DNA of 64,000 nt from Nocardioides thalensis (GTDB taxonomy: Bacteria > Actinomycetota > Actinomycetes > Propionibacteriales > Nocardioidaceae). Each line of letters begins with the position of its first letter. The stretch's first letter is position 1. Made by a program: the position numbers and the translations under genes. A model generated the notes under the pieces. It was not told the origin of the DNA. It did not search any database and saw nothing but the letters and a program-made list of their open reading frames with translations. The stretch spans positions 558,001 through 622,000 of the forward strand of contig NZ_JACCFP010000001.1 of assembly GCF_013410655.1 (NCBI RefSeq). Direction: 5' to 3'. Below, piece by piece: positions 7,220-16,099 of the stretch.

Positions 7220-7233
7220 GGGACCCTGGTCCC
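7220..7233. promoter_or_regulatory. DosR-box-like palindrome upstream of fliA
   Basis: GGGACC-CT-GGTCCC, a palindrome with the GGGAC-N4-GTCCC layout of the mycobacterial DosR box. It lies 77 bases from the fliA start and 166 from flgN. The extended match AGTCGGGACCCTGGTCCCG is nearly repeated at 16019-16036, upstream of the 16100 gene. A DevR/DosR-like regulator is encoded at 16593. Confidence 0.5.
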
Positions 7234-7320
7234 GTTAGGTCCTAATTGGTCGCGGTCCGAATTGACTAGAGGGCGTTGACCGGCAGCGGGATGGAATGCC
7301 AGGAGATTCGGTGCCGATCC

Positions 7321-7348
7321 CTCAGGTCGGATGTTTCCCGGGCGATGG
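7321..7348 (+). promoter_or_regulatory. Candidate sigma-28 (FliA) promoter of flgN operon
   Basis: CTCA at 7321-7324, 16 bases, then GGCGATGG at 7341-7348, about 50 bases before the flgN start. Confidence 0.5.
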
Positions 7349-7398
7349 ACAACGGCAAGAGCCCCGGACCGCGGGGTGCATTTCCGGGAGGAAGCCCA

Positions 7399-7875
7399 GT
7401 GGACAGGCTGTCGCAGATCCTGTGGCGGGAGCGCGAGCTGCTCGAGCTGCTCTCCTTCAAGCTCGAGGTCGAGCGTGTGCTGCTCGCCAGCGGCCGGACC
7501 CGCTGGCTCAACCAGGCGACCCGCGAGATCGAGGACGTCCTGAGCACGATGCGCGAGTCGGAGCTGATGCGCGCCGTCGCCGCCGACGCGGCCGCTGAGG
7601 AGCTGGGCCTGGAGCCCAACCCCTCGCTCGGTGCGCTCGCCGAGGCCGCGCCCGAGCCCTGGCGCGCGATCCTCATCGAGCACCGCGACGCGTTGATCGC
7701 GCTCGCTCGCGAGATCGCCGAGCTCTCCGAGGAGAACAAGGAGCTGCTGTCGGCCGGCTACCGCGCCGCCCAGGAGACGCTGCTCGCCATGGGTGGCGGC
7801 GTCACCGAGGGCTACACCCCGTCGGGCTCCGCGGTCGTCGGAGCCCGCACCCGACTCGTCGACCAGGCGCTGTGA
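7399..7875 (+). CDS. flgN: Flagellar hook-filament junction chaperone FlgN
   Basis: A 158-residue helical cytoplasmic protein; FlgN keeps FlgK and FlgL soluble and delivers them to the export gate. The pattern WRERELLELLSFKLEVERVL at the N-terminus and a long helix ending EENKELLSAGYRAAQETL are typical of FlgN-family chaperones, and its cognate substrates flgK and flgL follow directly. The GTG at 7399 has GGAGG seven bases upstream; an in-frame extension to 7276 has no ribosome binding site. Its stop overlaps the flgK start, indicating coupled translation. Confidence 0.9.
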   Translation: MDRLSQILWRERELLELLSFKLEVERVLLASGRTRWLNQATREIEDVLSTMRESELMRAVAADAAAEELGLEPNPSLGALAEAAPEPWRAILIEHRDALIALAREIAELSEENKELLSAGYRAAQETLLAMGGGVTEGYTPSGSAVVGARTRLVDQAL

Positions 7876-9272
7876 TGGCGGGGTCCTTCGGGTCGGTCCA
7901 GTCCGCGCTGTCGGCGATCCGCTACAACGCGGTCGCGCTCGACGTCGCGAGCAACAACATCTCCAACGCCGCGACCGAGGGCTACGTACGGCGCCGCGTG
8001 CAGGCCGAGGCGCTGGGCGGACCCGAGGTCCCGGCCCTCTGGTCGCGGTACGGCGGCCACGGCGACGGGGTGCGGGTCGCCGGCATGGAGCGGATGGTCG
8101 ACGGCCTCCTCGACGCCCGCGTCCGGCGCGAGCACGGCGCCCTGACCTACCTCCAGACCAGCCAGACCGTCCTCCAGCGGCTGGAGAACGGCATCGGCGA
8201 GCCCGGCCCCGACGGCGTGAGCCAGGCACTCATCGACTTCCGCAAGTCCTGGTCGGACCTCGCCAACAACCCCGGCAGCGACGCCGCCCGCCAGCAGGTG
8301 ATCGGCCGCGGCTCCACGCTCGCGCTCGCGCTGCACAACCAGTACACGAACGTCACGGGCGAGGAGGCGGACCAGCGGGTCCACCTGCTGTCCGCGGTCA
8401 GCGAGGTCAACACCGCTGCGACCGACCTGGCGGCGCTCAACCAGACCATCCTCGGGCTCGAGATCAACGGCACCGACGCGTCGACCCTGCGCGACTCCCG
8501 CGACAGCCTCGCGCTGCGCCTGGCCGAGCTGACCGGGGCGTCGGTCACGGTCCGGCCCGACGGCATGTACGACGTCTCGGTGGCGGGCCAGGCGCTGGTC
8601 ACCGGCGACACCGCCGGCACCCTGGCGGTCACGGGCGGCGTCCTCCCCGACGGCAGTGCCGACGGCGGGCCGATCGTGCTCGAGATCTCCCTCGGCGGCG
8701 GCAGCGCCGTCGTCCCGGCCGCCGGCCTGGGTGGGGAGACCGGCGCCGTCGTCGAGCTGCTCAGCGACACGCTGCCGACCTACCGCGCCGGGCTGAACGC
8801 TGTCGCGCTCGAGCTGGCGACCGCGGTCAACGGCCAGCACCGCGCCGGCTTCGACTCCGCCGGCGTGGCCGGCGGCGACTTCTTCGCCTTCGACCCGACC
8901 GCGCCGGCGGGCTCGCTCGCCGTGGCGATCACCGACCCGGCTCTCGTCGCCGCCTCGGGCGTCGCGGGCGCCCGTGACGGCGGCAACGCCGACGCGCTCG
9001 GCGAGGCCGGTCAGGTGGAGGAGTCCTACCAGCGGTTGGTCAACACGTTCGGCACCGAGGTCGCCGCGCTGCAGCGCCGTACGGCGAACCAGGCCGCGCT
9101 CGCCGGCTCGGTCGACGACGCGTGGGAGCAGCAGGCGGGGGTCAACCTCGACGAGGAGACCGTCGCGATGATGACGTCGCAGCGCGCCTACGAGGCCGCC
9201 GCTCGTCTGATGACCACCCTCGACGAGGTGCTCGACACCCTCATCAACCGCACCGGCCTCGTGGGCCGATAG
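7875..9272 (+). CDS. flgK: Hook-associated protein FlgK (HAP1)
   Basis: A 465-residue exported protein forming the first ring of the hook-filament junction. The N-terminal rod-type motif (ALDVASNNISNAATEGYVRR) and the C-terminal helix (NLDEETVAMMTSQRAYEAAA) are the diagnostic terminal segments of FlgK. The ATG at 7875 shares one base with the flgN stop (TGATG); a GTG at 7872 is an alternative. Second gene of flgN-flgK-flgL-fliW-csrA. Confidence 0.96.
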   Translation: MAGSFGSVQSALSAIRYNAVALDVASNNISNAATEGYVRRRVQAEALGGPEVPALWSRYGGHGDGVRVAGMERMVDGLLDARVRREHGALTYLQTSQTVLQRLENGIGEPGPDGVSQALIDFRKSWSDLANNPGSDAARQQVIGRGSTLALALHNQYTNVTGEEADQRVHLLSAVSEVNTAATDLAALNQTILGLEINGTDASTLRDSRDSLALRLAELTGASVTVRPDGMYDVSVAGQALVTGDTAGTLAVTGGVLPDGSADGGPIVLEISLGGGSAVVPAAGLGGETGAVVELLSDTLPTYRAGLNAVALELATAVNGQHRAGFDSAGVAGGDFFAFDPTAPAGSLAVAITDPALVAASGVAGARDGGNADALGEAGQVEESYQRLVNTFGTEVAALQRRTANQAALAGSVDDAWEQQAGVNLDEETVAMMTSQRAYEAAARLMTTLDEVLDTLINRTGLVGR

Positions 9273-9281
9273 GGGACTGCC

Positions 9282-10172
9282 ATGACCATCGGACGCGTCA
9301 CCCAGCGGATGCTCACCCAGGGCTCCCTCGACTCGGTGCAGGGCGGGCTCGCCCGGCTCGCCCGGGTCCAGGAGCAGCTCACGACCGGCCGGGTGCTCAA
9401 CCGGCCCTCCGACAACCCGACCGACACCACCGCCGCGATGCGGGTCCGGACGGCGATCGGCAACCAGGAGCAGTACGCGCGCAACGCCCAGGACGGGCTC
9501 GGCTGGCTCACCCAGATCGACTCCACCCTCGGTCAGGTCACCGACTCGGTCCGCAAGGCCCGGGACCTCGCGCTCGCCGGCGCCAACTCCGGCGCGCTCA
9601 ACCAGGTGGCGCGGGACGCCCTCGCCACCGAGGTCGAGGTGCTGCGCCAGGGCATCGTCGGCTCGGCGAACGCCACCTACCTCGACCGCCCGGTCTTCGG
9701 CGGGATCACGAGCGGCGACCGGGCGTACGACGACGCCGGCACCTACGTCGGCACCGTCGGCGACGTGAACCGGCGGATCGCGGACGGCGTCCTCGTCAAG
9801 GTCGACGTCGACGGTCTCGACGTGTTCGGCACCGGCGCCACCTCGGTGTTCGCCGAGCTCGACGCGCTCTCCACCGCGCTCCGCACGGGCGACAACGCCG
9901 CGGTGTCCACCGCGATCCAGCAGCTCACCACGCGCATCGACACGGTCGTCTCCGCGCGGACGGCCGCCGGCGCGATCTACGAGCGGGTCGACAAGGCGGT
10001 GCAGGCCGCGACCGACGCCGAGCTCGCGCTCAGCAACGACCTGAGCGTCCTCGAGAACGCCGACCTCGCCGCCACCACCGTCGAGCTCCAGCTCGCCGAG
10101 GTCGCGTACCAGGCGTCGCTCGCTGCGACCTCGCGCGTCCTCCAGCCCAGCCTGGTGGACTTCCTGAGATGA
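9282..10172 (+). CDS. flgL: Hook-associated protein FlgL (HAP3)
   Basis: A 296-residue flagellin-like junction protein that connects FlgK to the filament. The flagellin-type N-terminus (RMLTQGSLDSVQGGLARL, TTGRVLNRPSDNPTDT) and C-terminus (NADLAATTVELQLAEVAYQA) frame a short central domain. It starts nine bases after flgK and is followed seven bases later by fliW. Confidence 0.95.
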   Translation: MTIGRVTQRMLTQGSLDSVQGGLARLARVQEQLTTGRVLNRPSDNPTDTTAAMRVRTAIGNQEQYARNAQDGLGWLTQIDSTLGQVTDSVRKARDLALAGANSGALNQVARDALATEVEVLRQGIVGSANATYLDRPVFGGITSGDRAYDDAGTYVGTVGDVNRRIADGVLVKVDVDGLDVFGTGATSVFAELDALSTALRTGDNAAVSTAIQQLTTRIDTVVSARTAAGAIYERVDKAVQAATDAELALSNDLSVLENADLAATTVELQLAEVAYQASLAATSRVLQPSLVDFLR

Positions 10173-10179
10173 TCCAGGG

Positions 10180-10578
10180 ATGAGCACCGTCGCAGCGGAC
10201 ATCCCCGTGATCGAGCTGGCGCACCCGCTGCCTGGCTTCCCGCACGACCAGCGGTTCGCCCTGGTCCGGCTCGACGACGACGGCGTGCTGATGGCGTTCC
10301 GGTCGCTCGAGCGGGAGGACCTCCAGTTCGTGGTGGTGCCACCCAGCCCGTTCTACCCCGACTACGCCCCCGAGATCAGCGACGACGTCGTGACCGACCT
10401 CGAGATCGGCGACGCGTCCGACGTCCTCGTGCTGCTCGTCGTGCACGCCGGCGCGAGCCTCGCCGACACCACCGTCAACCTGCGGGCGCCGCTGGTGATC
10501 AACACCGGGACGCGGCGCGCGTGCCAGGTCGTCCTCGACGACCCGGACCTGCCGCTCGCCGCGCCCCTGATGGCCTGA
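10180..10578 (+). CDS. fliW: Flagellar assembly factor FliW
   Basis: A 132-residue protein of the FliW family (PLPGFPHDQRFALVRLDDDG near the N-terminus and VNLRAPLVINTGTRRACQVV near the C-terminus are characteristic). In Bacillus, FliW binds either flagellin or CsrA: free flagellin sequesters FliW and thereby releases CsrA to repress flagellin translation. The csrA gene follows after 15 bases, so the complete switch is encoded here. Confidence 0.93.
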   Translation: MSTVAADIPVIELAHPLPGFPHDQRFALVRLDDDGVLMAFRSLEREDLQFVVVPPSPFYPDYAPEISDDVVTDLEIGDASDVLVLLVVHAGASLADTTVNLRAPLVINTGTRRACQVVLDDPDLPLAAPLMA

Positions 10579-10593
10579 CGTAACCTCGCTCTC

Positions 10594-10839
10594 GTGCTGG
10601 TCCTCTCCCGCCGTGTCGGCGAGTCCATCGTCATCGGCGACGGCGCCGAACAGGTCACGGTCACCGTGCTCGAGGTGCGGGGCGACGTGGTCCGCGTCGG
10701 CATCGACGCGCCGAGGTCGGTGCGCGTCCACCGGGCCGAGCTGCTCGAGCAGCTCGCCGACGCCAACGCCACCGCCGCATCGCCCAGCGAGACCGCCGTC
10801 GCCTCCCTCTCCGAGGCGCTGAAGGGCCGCTCTCAGTAG
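10594..10839 (+). CDS. csrA: Carbon storage regulator CsrA
   Basis: An 81-residue RNA-binding translational regulator. The N-terminal 60 residues (LVLSRRVGESIVIGD, VTVLEVRGDVVRVGIDAP, VHRAELLEQ) form the beta-swapped dimer that recognises GGA in hairpin loops; the last 20 are a variable tail. GTG start. Candidate targets are the flagellin leader (6143-6204) and the hairpin at 16064-16094. Pairing with fliW suggests flagellum-linked control rather than a global carbon role. Confidence 0.94.
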   Translation: MLVLSRRVGESIVIGDGAEQVTVTVLEVRGDVVRVGIDAPRSVRVHRAELLEQLADANATAASPSETAVASLSEALKGRSQ

Positions 10840-10850
10840 CACCCGGAGTC

Positions 10851-10878
10851 CTCAGGGCCGTGCCACCTCCGCCGATGA
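10851..10878 (+). promoter_or_regulatory. Candidate sigma-28 (FliA) promoter of cheA operon
   Basis: CTCA at 10851-10854, 16 bases, then GCCGATGA at 10871-10878, the closest match in the window to the classic GCCGATAA -10. It lies 22 bases before the cheA ATG, in the gap after csrA. Confidence 0.65.
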
Positions 10879-10900
10879 ACCGGTCGGAGAAGGAGAGTGC

Positions 10901-13243
10901 ATGGACGAGGATGCCGAGATCATCGCGGAGTTTCTCGTGGAGTCCCACGAGAATCTCGACCAGCTCGACCGGGACCTGGTCGAGCTCGAGCAGCAACCCG
11001 GGTCACGGGAGCTGCTGTCGAGCATCTTCCGCACGATCCACACCATCAAGGGCACCAGCGGGTTCCTCGCCTTCGGGCGGCTGGAGCAGCTGACCCACGT
11101 CGGCGAGACGCTGCTGTCACGGCTGCGCGACGGCGAGCGTGAGATGACGCTCGACGTCGCCGAGTCGCTGCTGCGGATGGTCGACACCGTCCGCAGCCTG
11201 CTCGGGGCGATCGAGCGGACCGGCTCCGACGCCGACCCGTCGATCGACGTCGCGCCGGTCGTCGCCGAGATCGACCGGCTGCTCGCCGGCGAGCCGGCTC
11301 CGGCCCCGGTCGAGGCGGCGCCGGCCGAGGAGCCGCCCGCGGCGAAGGCGCCTGCCAAGAAGGCGCCTGCCAAGAAGGCGCCGGCCAAGAAGGCCGCGGC
11401 CAAGAAGGCCGCACCGGCCGAGAGCGCCACCCGTGCCGCCGACGACACCACGGCCCTCCCGGACGTGTCCCCGGGCGGGGAGGTCGTGGTGCCGTCGGCA
11501 CCCCAGCCGGAGACGGCACCCGCCCCGGCACCCGTCCGGGCCGAGGGGACGGAGCAGCCCGCCTCCGCCGAGGAGGAGCCCACCGAGCGGCGTACCGTCG
11601 TCGACGCCTCCGTGCGCGTCGACGTCGACCTGCTCGACAACCTCGTCCAGCTCGTCGGCGAGCTCGTGCTGACCCGCAACCAGATCCTGCAGCGCACCGG
11701 CGGCGGCGAGGACGTCGAGCTGATCCGCGCCAGCCAGCGTCTGGACCTGGTCGCGAGCGAGCTCCAGGAGTCGGTGATGCAGACCCGCATGCAGCCGATC
11801 GGTCAGGTCTGGTCGAAGATGCCGCGGGTCGTGCGCGACCTCTCCCACCAGCTCGGCCGCGAGGTCGAGCTCTCGATGGAGGGCCACGAGACCGAGCTCG
11901 ACCGCAGCCTGCTCGAGGCGATCAAGGACCCGCTGACCCACCTCGTCCGCAACTCCCTCGACCACGGCATCGAGCCGCCCGACGTGCGCGAGGCTGCCGG
12001 CAAGGCCCGCAAGGGCACCCTGCTGCTGCGCGCGTTCCACGAGTCCGGCCAGGTCGTCGTCGAGATCACCGACGACGGCAAGGGCATCGACCCGGAGAAG
12101 ATCGCCGCCGTCGCGGTCGAGCGCGGGGTCGTCACCCGTGAGCAGGTCGCCCGGATGGACAGCCGCGACGTGCTCGGCCTGATCTTCCGGCCCGGGTTCT
12201 CGACCGCCGCCGAGGTCACCAACGTCTCCGGGCGCGGCGTCGGCATGGACGTCGTCCGCACCAACATCGAACGCATCGGCGGCTCCGTCGACGTGCAGTC
12301 CGAGCCCGGCCGCGGCACGACCTGCCGGGTCCGCATCCCGCTCACCCTCGCGATCATCCCCGCGCTGGTCGTGGGCGAGGGCGGGGAGCGCTACGCGATC
12401 CCGCAGGCCAACCTGGTCGAGCTGGTGCGCATCGACGGCGACGACCTCGACCGCCAGGTCGAGCGGCTGGACGGTGCTCCCGTGCTCCGGCTCCGCGGGC
12501 GGCTGCTGCCGCTCGTCCACCTCGCCAGCGCTCTCGGCGGCACCGAGCCCGCGGGCGACGCCCTCACGGTCGTCGTCCTCCAGAGCGACGACGTCCGGTT
12601 CGGCCTCTGCGTCTCGGAGGTCCACGACACCCAGGAGATCGTGGTGAAGCCGATCGGCCGCCAGCTCAAGAACCTCCCGATGTACGCCGGCGCCACCATC
12701 ATGGGCGACGGCCGGGTGGCCCTCATCCTCGACGTGCCCGGCATCACCCAGGCGCTCGACATCGGCGCCTCGGCCGTGGACGCCGCGGACGCCCGCGCCG
12801 ACAGCGACCCGGACGCGACCGCGCTGCTGGTGCTCGAGGTCGCGGGCGGCCGGCGCGCCGCGCTCCCGCTGGCAGCGGTGGCGAGGCTCGAGGAGTTCCC
12901 CGCCGAGCGGGTGGAGAGGTCCGGCACGGCTGAGGTCGTCCAGTACCGCGACGGGCTGCTGCCCCTCGTGCGGCTGGCCCCCGCGATCGGTCTCGCGGAC
13001 ACCGCGAGCACGAGTCGTACCGACGGCCAGGTCTCGGTCGTGGTGCACGAGGTCGCCGAGGGCGGCCAGCACCACGCCGTCGGCATCGTGATCGACCGCG
13101 TCGTCGACGTGGTCGAGACGGTGGCCGTGCGGTCCGAGGTCGGCAGCCGCGCCGGCGTCATCGGCTCGGCCGTGGTCCAGGACAAGGTCACCGACCTCGT
13201 CGACCTCGACGTCGTCATCGCCCGGTCCGGGGTGGTCGCATGA
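10901..13243 (+). CDS. cheA: Chemotaxis histidine kinase CheA
   Basis: A 780-residue cytoplasmic kinase. An HPt domain (1-115) carries the phospho-accepting H47 in FRTIHTIKGTSGF; a Lys/Ala/Pro-rich linker with KKAPA repeats (about 125-215) replaces a recognisable CheY-binding P2; dimerisation helices and an HATPase domain (N box HLVRNSLDHGIE, G1 DDGKGID, G2 GRGVGMD) follow. Two CheW-like modules occupy about 455-600 and 620-775, one more than the minimal architecture. AAGGAG precedes the ATG. It starts the cheA-cheW-receptor operon, each junction overlapping by four bases. Confidence 0.96.
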   Translation: MDEDAEIIAEFLVESHENLDQLDRDLVELEQQPGSRELLSSIFRTIHTIKGTSGFLAFGRLEQLTHVGETLLSRLRDGEREMTLDVAESLLRMVDTVRSLLGAIERTGSDADPSIDVAPVVAEIDRLLAGEPAPAPVEAAPAEEPPAAKAPAKKAPAKKAPAKKAAAKKAAPAESATRAADDTTALPDVSPGGEVVVPSAPQPETAPAPAPVRAEGTEQPASAEEEPTERRTVVDASVRVDVDLLDNLVQLVGELVLTRNQILQRTGGGEDVELIRASQRLDLVASELQESVMQTRMQPIGQVWSKMPRVVRDLSHQLGREVELSMEGHETELDRSLLEAIKDPLTHLVRNSLDHGIEPPDVREAAGKARKGTLLLRAFHESGQVVVEITDDGKGIDPEKIAAVAVERGVVTREQVARMDSRDVLGLIFRPGFSTAAEVTNVSGRGVGMDVVRTNIERIGGSVDVQSEPGRGTTCRVRIPLTLAIIPALVVGEGGERYAIPQANLVELVRIDGDDLDRQVERLDGAPVLRLRGRLLPLVHLASALGGTEPAGDALTVVVLQSDDVRFGLCVSEVHDTQEIVVKPIGRQLKNLPMYAGATIMGDGRVALILDVPGITQALDIGASAVDAADARADSDPDATALLVLEVAGGRRAALPLAAVARLEEFPAERVERSGTAEVVQYRDGLLPLVRLAPAIGLADTASTSRTDGQVSVVVHEVAEGGQHHAVGIVIDRVVDVVETVAVRSEVGSRAGVIGSAVVQDKVTDLVDLDVVIARSGVVA

Positions 13244-13731
13244 GCACCGCAGCGACGCTGGCCGGCACCGAGCAGTTCTGCACGTTCTGGGTCGACGACC
13301 TCTTCTTCGGCGTGGCCGTCGACGAGGTGCAGGAGGTGCTCCGGCACCAGCCGATGACGCCCGTGCCGAAGGCGCACGACGCCGTCCGCGGCCTGATCAA
13401 CCTGCGCGGCCAGATCGTGACGGCGGTGGACCTGCGGGTGCGGCTCGGGCTGCCCGCCCGGCCCGCCGACCGCCTCCCGATGAACGTGATCGTCCGGTCG
13501 GGCGGCGAGGTCGTCAGCTTCCTCGTCGACGACATCGGCGACGTCATCGACACGGGCGAGCAGAGCGGGGTCGTCCCCGAGTCCGCCCCGTCCAACATGC
13601 CCGCCACCGTCAGCGCGGTGGTCCAGGGCGTGCGACCCCTTCCCGACGCGATCCTGCTCGTCCTCGACGTGGACCGCGCCCTCGACCTTCCGCAACGTGA
13701 CGCGGACACCACCACCGGAGGCACCCCGTGA
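13240..13731 (+). CDS. cheW: Chemotaxis coupling protein CheW
   Basis: A 163-residue adaptor that links chemoreceptor tips to CheA. The double SH3-like fold is seen in [20 protein letters not shown] and in [20 protein letters not shown], the latter containing the conserved NLRG turn with Arg that contacts the receptor. ATGA overlap with cheA and GTGA overlap with the receptor gene give a coupled, roughly balanced trio. Confidence 0.95.
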   Translation: MSTAATLAGTEQFCTFWVDDLFFGVAVDEVQEVLRHQPMTPVPKAHDAVRGLINLRGQIVTAVDLRVRLGLPARPADRLPMNVIVRSGGEVVSFLVDDIGDVIDTGEQSGVVPESAPSNMPATVSAVVQGVRPLPDAILLVLDVDRALDLPQRDADTTTGGTP

Positions 13732-16013
13732 CCCTTCTCGACAACGTCCGCAGGACCCGTACGGACGCCGTCCCGGCGCCGTCTCCCGAAACGACGCCCG
13801 CGGCTCAGCCGGAGCCGCCGTACTTCTCGATGATGGAGAACTCGCCGACGAACATGATGTTCGCGGACCGCGACCTCGTCATCACCTACATGAACCCGGC
13901 GTCGCTCGAGACCCTGACGGCGCTGGAGGAGCACCTTCCGGTGAAGGCGAAGGACGTCGTGGGCGCCAGCCTCGACATCTTCCACAAGGACCCCGGCTAC
14001 CAGCGCGGGATCCTCGCCGATGCTGACAACCTGCCGCGCCGCGCCAACATCCAGGTGGGCCCGGAGGTGCTCGACCTGCTGGTGTCGCCGATCCGCGATG
14101 AGCACGGCGTCTACGTAGGGGCGATGGCCACCTGGGACGTCGTCACCGAGAAGGTCCGGCTCGAGACCGAGATGGCCCAGGTGCGCTCGATGATGGACAA
14201 CTCGCCGACGAACATGATGTTCGCGGACCGCGACCTCGTCATCACCTACATGAACCCGGCCTCGCTGAGGACGCTGACCGGGCTGGAGCAGCACCTCCCG
14301 GTGAAGGCCAAGGACGTCGTCGGCTCCAGCCTCGACATCTTCCACAAGACCCCGAGCTACCAGCGTGGGCTGCTGTCGGATGCGTCGAACCTTCCCCGCC
14401 GGGCGAACATCAACGTCGGCCCCGAGGTCCTCGACCTGCTGGTGAGCCCGATCACCGACAAGGACGGCAACTACATCGGGGCGATGGCGACGTGGGACGT
14501 CATCACCGACACGCTGCGGCTCGAGCGCGAGCGCGCCGAGTCGGCCGCCGACACGACCGCCGTGAACCAGATCCTCTCCAGCCTCGCGACTGTCGACACC
14601 GTCGAGAGCGCCGTCCAGGTCGCCCTGGACACGGTCCGTGGCGAGTTCGGCTGGGCGTACGGCTCGTTCTGGCAGGTCGACGCGGCCGACAAGAAGCTCA
14701 AGTTCGACCGCGAGTCAGGGGACGCCGGCCCGGAGTTCCGCCGGGTCACCCTGGAGGCGTCGTTCGCCGAGGGCGTCGGCCTGTCCGGCCGGGCCTGGGC
14801 GCAGCGTGACCTCTACTTCACCCGCGACATCGGCGAGATGAGCGACTGCGTCCGCGCGCCCGTCGCCCAGCGGGTCGGGGTCAAGTCGGGCGTCTGCTTC
14901 CCGATCATCGTCGGTGGCGAGGTCCGCGGCACCATGGACTTCTTCGCGACGGAGACCTTGGACCCGACGCCGGAGCGGCTCGACGCGCTGCGCACCGTCG
15001 GTCGGCTCGTGTCCGCCGCCGTCGAGCGCATCGAGAAGGCGTCGGCCGAGCGCGAGGCCGCCGAGCAGCTCAAGGCGAAGGTCGAGCAGATCCTCGAGGT
15101 GGTCACCGCCGCCGCGGCGGGCGACCTGACCCGCGAGATCGACATCCAGGGCGACGACGCGGTCGGCCAGGTCGCCTCCGCGCTGCGGACGCTCCTCGAC
15201 ACGATGCGCACCAGCCTCGGCGACATCAGCCGTACGGCGGAGACGCTGTCCGGCGCGGCCGACGAGCTGACGGCACTGTCGCGGGGCATGGGCGACGGCG
15301 CCAGCCTGACCTCCGACCGGGCGGCGTCCGCCTCCACCGCGTCGGTGCAGGTGTCGGCGTCCATCCAGACCGTCGCCACGGCCGCCGAGGAGATGACGGC
15401 CAGCATCCGCGAGATCGCGAAGAACGCCACCGAGGCCGCGACCGTCGCCACCGACGCGGTGACCGTGGCGGGCGGGGCCCAGACCACGGTCGCGTCCCTC
15501 GGCGAGTCGTCGGCCGAGATCGGCCAGGTCATCAAGGTGATCACCTCGATCGCTCAGCAGACCAACCTGCTGGCGCTCAACGCCACCATCGAGGCCGCCC
15601 GTGCAGGCGACGCCGGCAAGGGCTTCGCGGTCGTGGCGAACGAGGTCAAGGAGCTCGCCAAGGAGACCGCCAAGGCGACCGAGGACATCAGCCAGAAGAT
15701 CGAGGCGATCCAGAGCGACACCAGCGGCGCCGTCTCGGCGATCAGCCGGATCAGCGAGGTCATCGCGAAGATCAACGACATCCAGACGACGATCGCGTCG
15801 GCCGTGGAGGAGCAGACCGCCACCACGAACGAGATCGCCCGCTCGGTGACCGAGGCCGCTGCCGGCGCCAACGGGATCGCGGAGGACGTCACCCAGGTCG
15901 CCGCGGCCGCGTCCGACACCCGCGAGGGCGCCGAGAACACGCTGCGGTCCGCCACCGACCTGACCGGCATGGCCGGACAGCTGAAAGACCTCGTCGGCAG
16001 GTTCGACCTGTAG
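13728..16013 (+). CDS. Soluble chemoreceptor with tandem PAS, GAF and signalling domain
   Basis: A 761-residue methyl-accepting protein without transmembrane segments, so it senses a cytoplasmic signal. Order: two near-identical PAS domains (about 31-150 and 151-270), GAF (about 283-420), HAMP-like region (about 440-490), and a signalling hairpin whose tip reads [18 protein letters not shown]. Each PAS has DIFHKxPxYQRG and a later ATWDV, resembling the PAS of Aer2-type receptors that binds heme; the second His of the usual FHKNPxHQ is Tyr here, so heme binding is uncertain. The two PAS-coding segments are offset by exactly 360 bases and largely identical in DNA. GTG start overlapping the cheW stop. 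Confidence 0.93.
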   Translation: MTLLDNVRRTRTDAVPAPSPETTPAAQPEPPYFSMMENSPTNMMFADRDLVITYMNPASLETLTALEEHLPVKAKDVVGASLDIFHKDPGYQRGILADADNLPRRANIQVGPEVLDLLVSPIRDEHGVYVGAMATWDVVTEKVRLETEMAQVRSMMDNSPTNMMFADRDLVITYMNPASLRTLTGLEQHLPVKAKDVVGSSLDIFHKTPSYQRGLLSDASNLPRRANINVGPEVLDLLVSPITDKDGNYIGAMATWDVITDTLRLERERAESAADTTAVNQILSSLATVDTVESAVQVALDTVRGEFGWAYGSFWQVDAADKKLKFDRESGDAGPEFRRVTLEASFAEGVGLSGRAWAQRDLYFTRDIGEMSDCVRAPVAQRVGVKSGVCFPIIVGGEVRGTMDFFATETLDPTPERLDALRTVGRLVSAAVERIEKASAEREAAEQLKAKVEQILEVVTAAAAGDLTREIDIQGDDAVGQVASALRTLLDTMRTSLGDISRTAETLSGAADELTALSRGMGDGASLTSDRAASASTASVQVSASIQTVATAAEEMTASIREIAKNATEAATVATDAVTVAGGAQTTVASLGESSAEIGQVIKVITSIAQQTNLLALNATIEAARAGDAGKGFAVVANEVKELAKETAKATEDISQKIEAIQSDTSGAVSAISRISEVIAKINDIQTTIASAVEEQTATTNEIARSVTEAAAGANGIAEDVTQVAAAASDTREGAENTLRSATDLTGMAGQLKDLVGRFDL
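13828..14547 (+). repeat. Tandem 360-base duplication within the chemoreceptor gene
   Basis: Bases 13828-14187 and 14188-14547 encode the two PAS domains. The first 75 bases of each unit differ at very few positions, while later parts diverge more, which suggests duplication followed by local conversion or selection. Confidence 0.85.
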
Positions 16014-16021
16014 CGGAAATC

Positions 16022-16035
16022 GGGACCTTGGTCCC
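16022..16035 (+). promoter_or_regulatory. DosR-box-like palindrome upstream of the 16100 gene
   Basis: GGGACC-TT-GGTCCC, same half-sites, spacing and flanks (TC before, rTTA after) as the box at 7220. It lies 9 bases past the chemoreceptor stop and 65 bases before the next start codon, a typical distance for an activator site. Confidence 0.5.
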
Positions 16036-16063
16036 ATTACTCGCAGGTGAGGTAACGCGTTGT

Positions 16064-16094
16064 CCCCTTCGAGACAGGAACGTCTCGAAAGGGG
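16064..16094 (+). promoter_or_regulatory. Hairpin covering a ribosome binding site, GGA in the loop
   Basis: CCCCTTCGAGAC (16064-16075) pairs with GTCTCGAAAGGGG (16082-16094) with one bulged A, leaving loop AGGAAC. The AAAGGGG in the right arm is the only Shine-Dalgarno for the ATG at 16100. A GGA in a hairpin loop is the classic CsrA-recognised element. Confidence 0.5.
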
Positions 16095-16099
16095 TAGTC

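Noticed and set aside
7812..10202. A 796-codon leftward ORF across flgK and flgL
   Set aside because: It is the high-GC shadow of flgK-flgL, rich in Arg/Gly/Asp without domain structure; the opposite strand encodes clear flagellar proteins.
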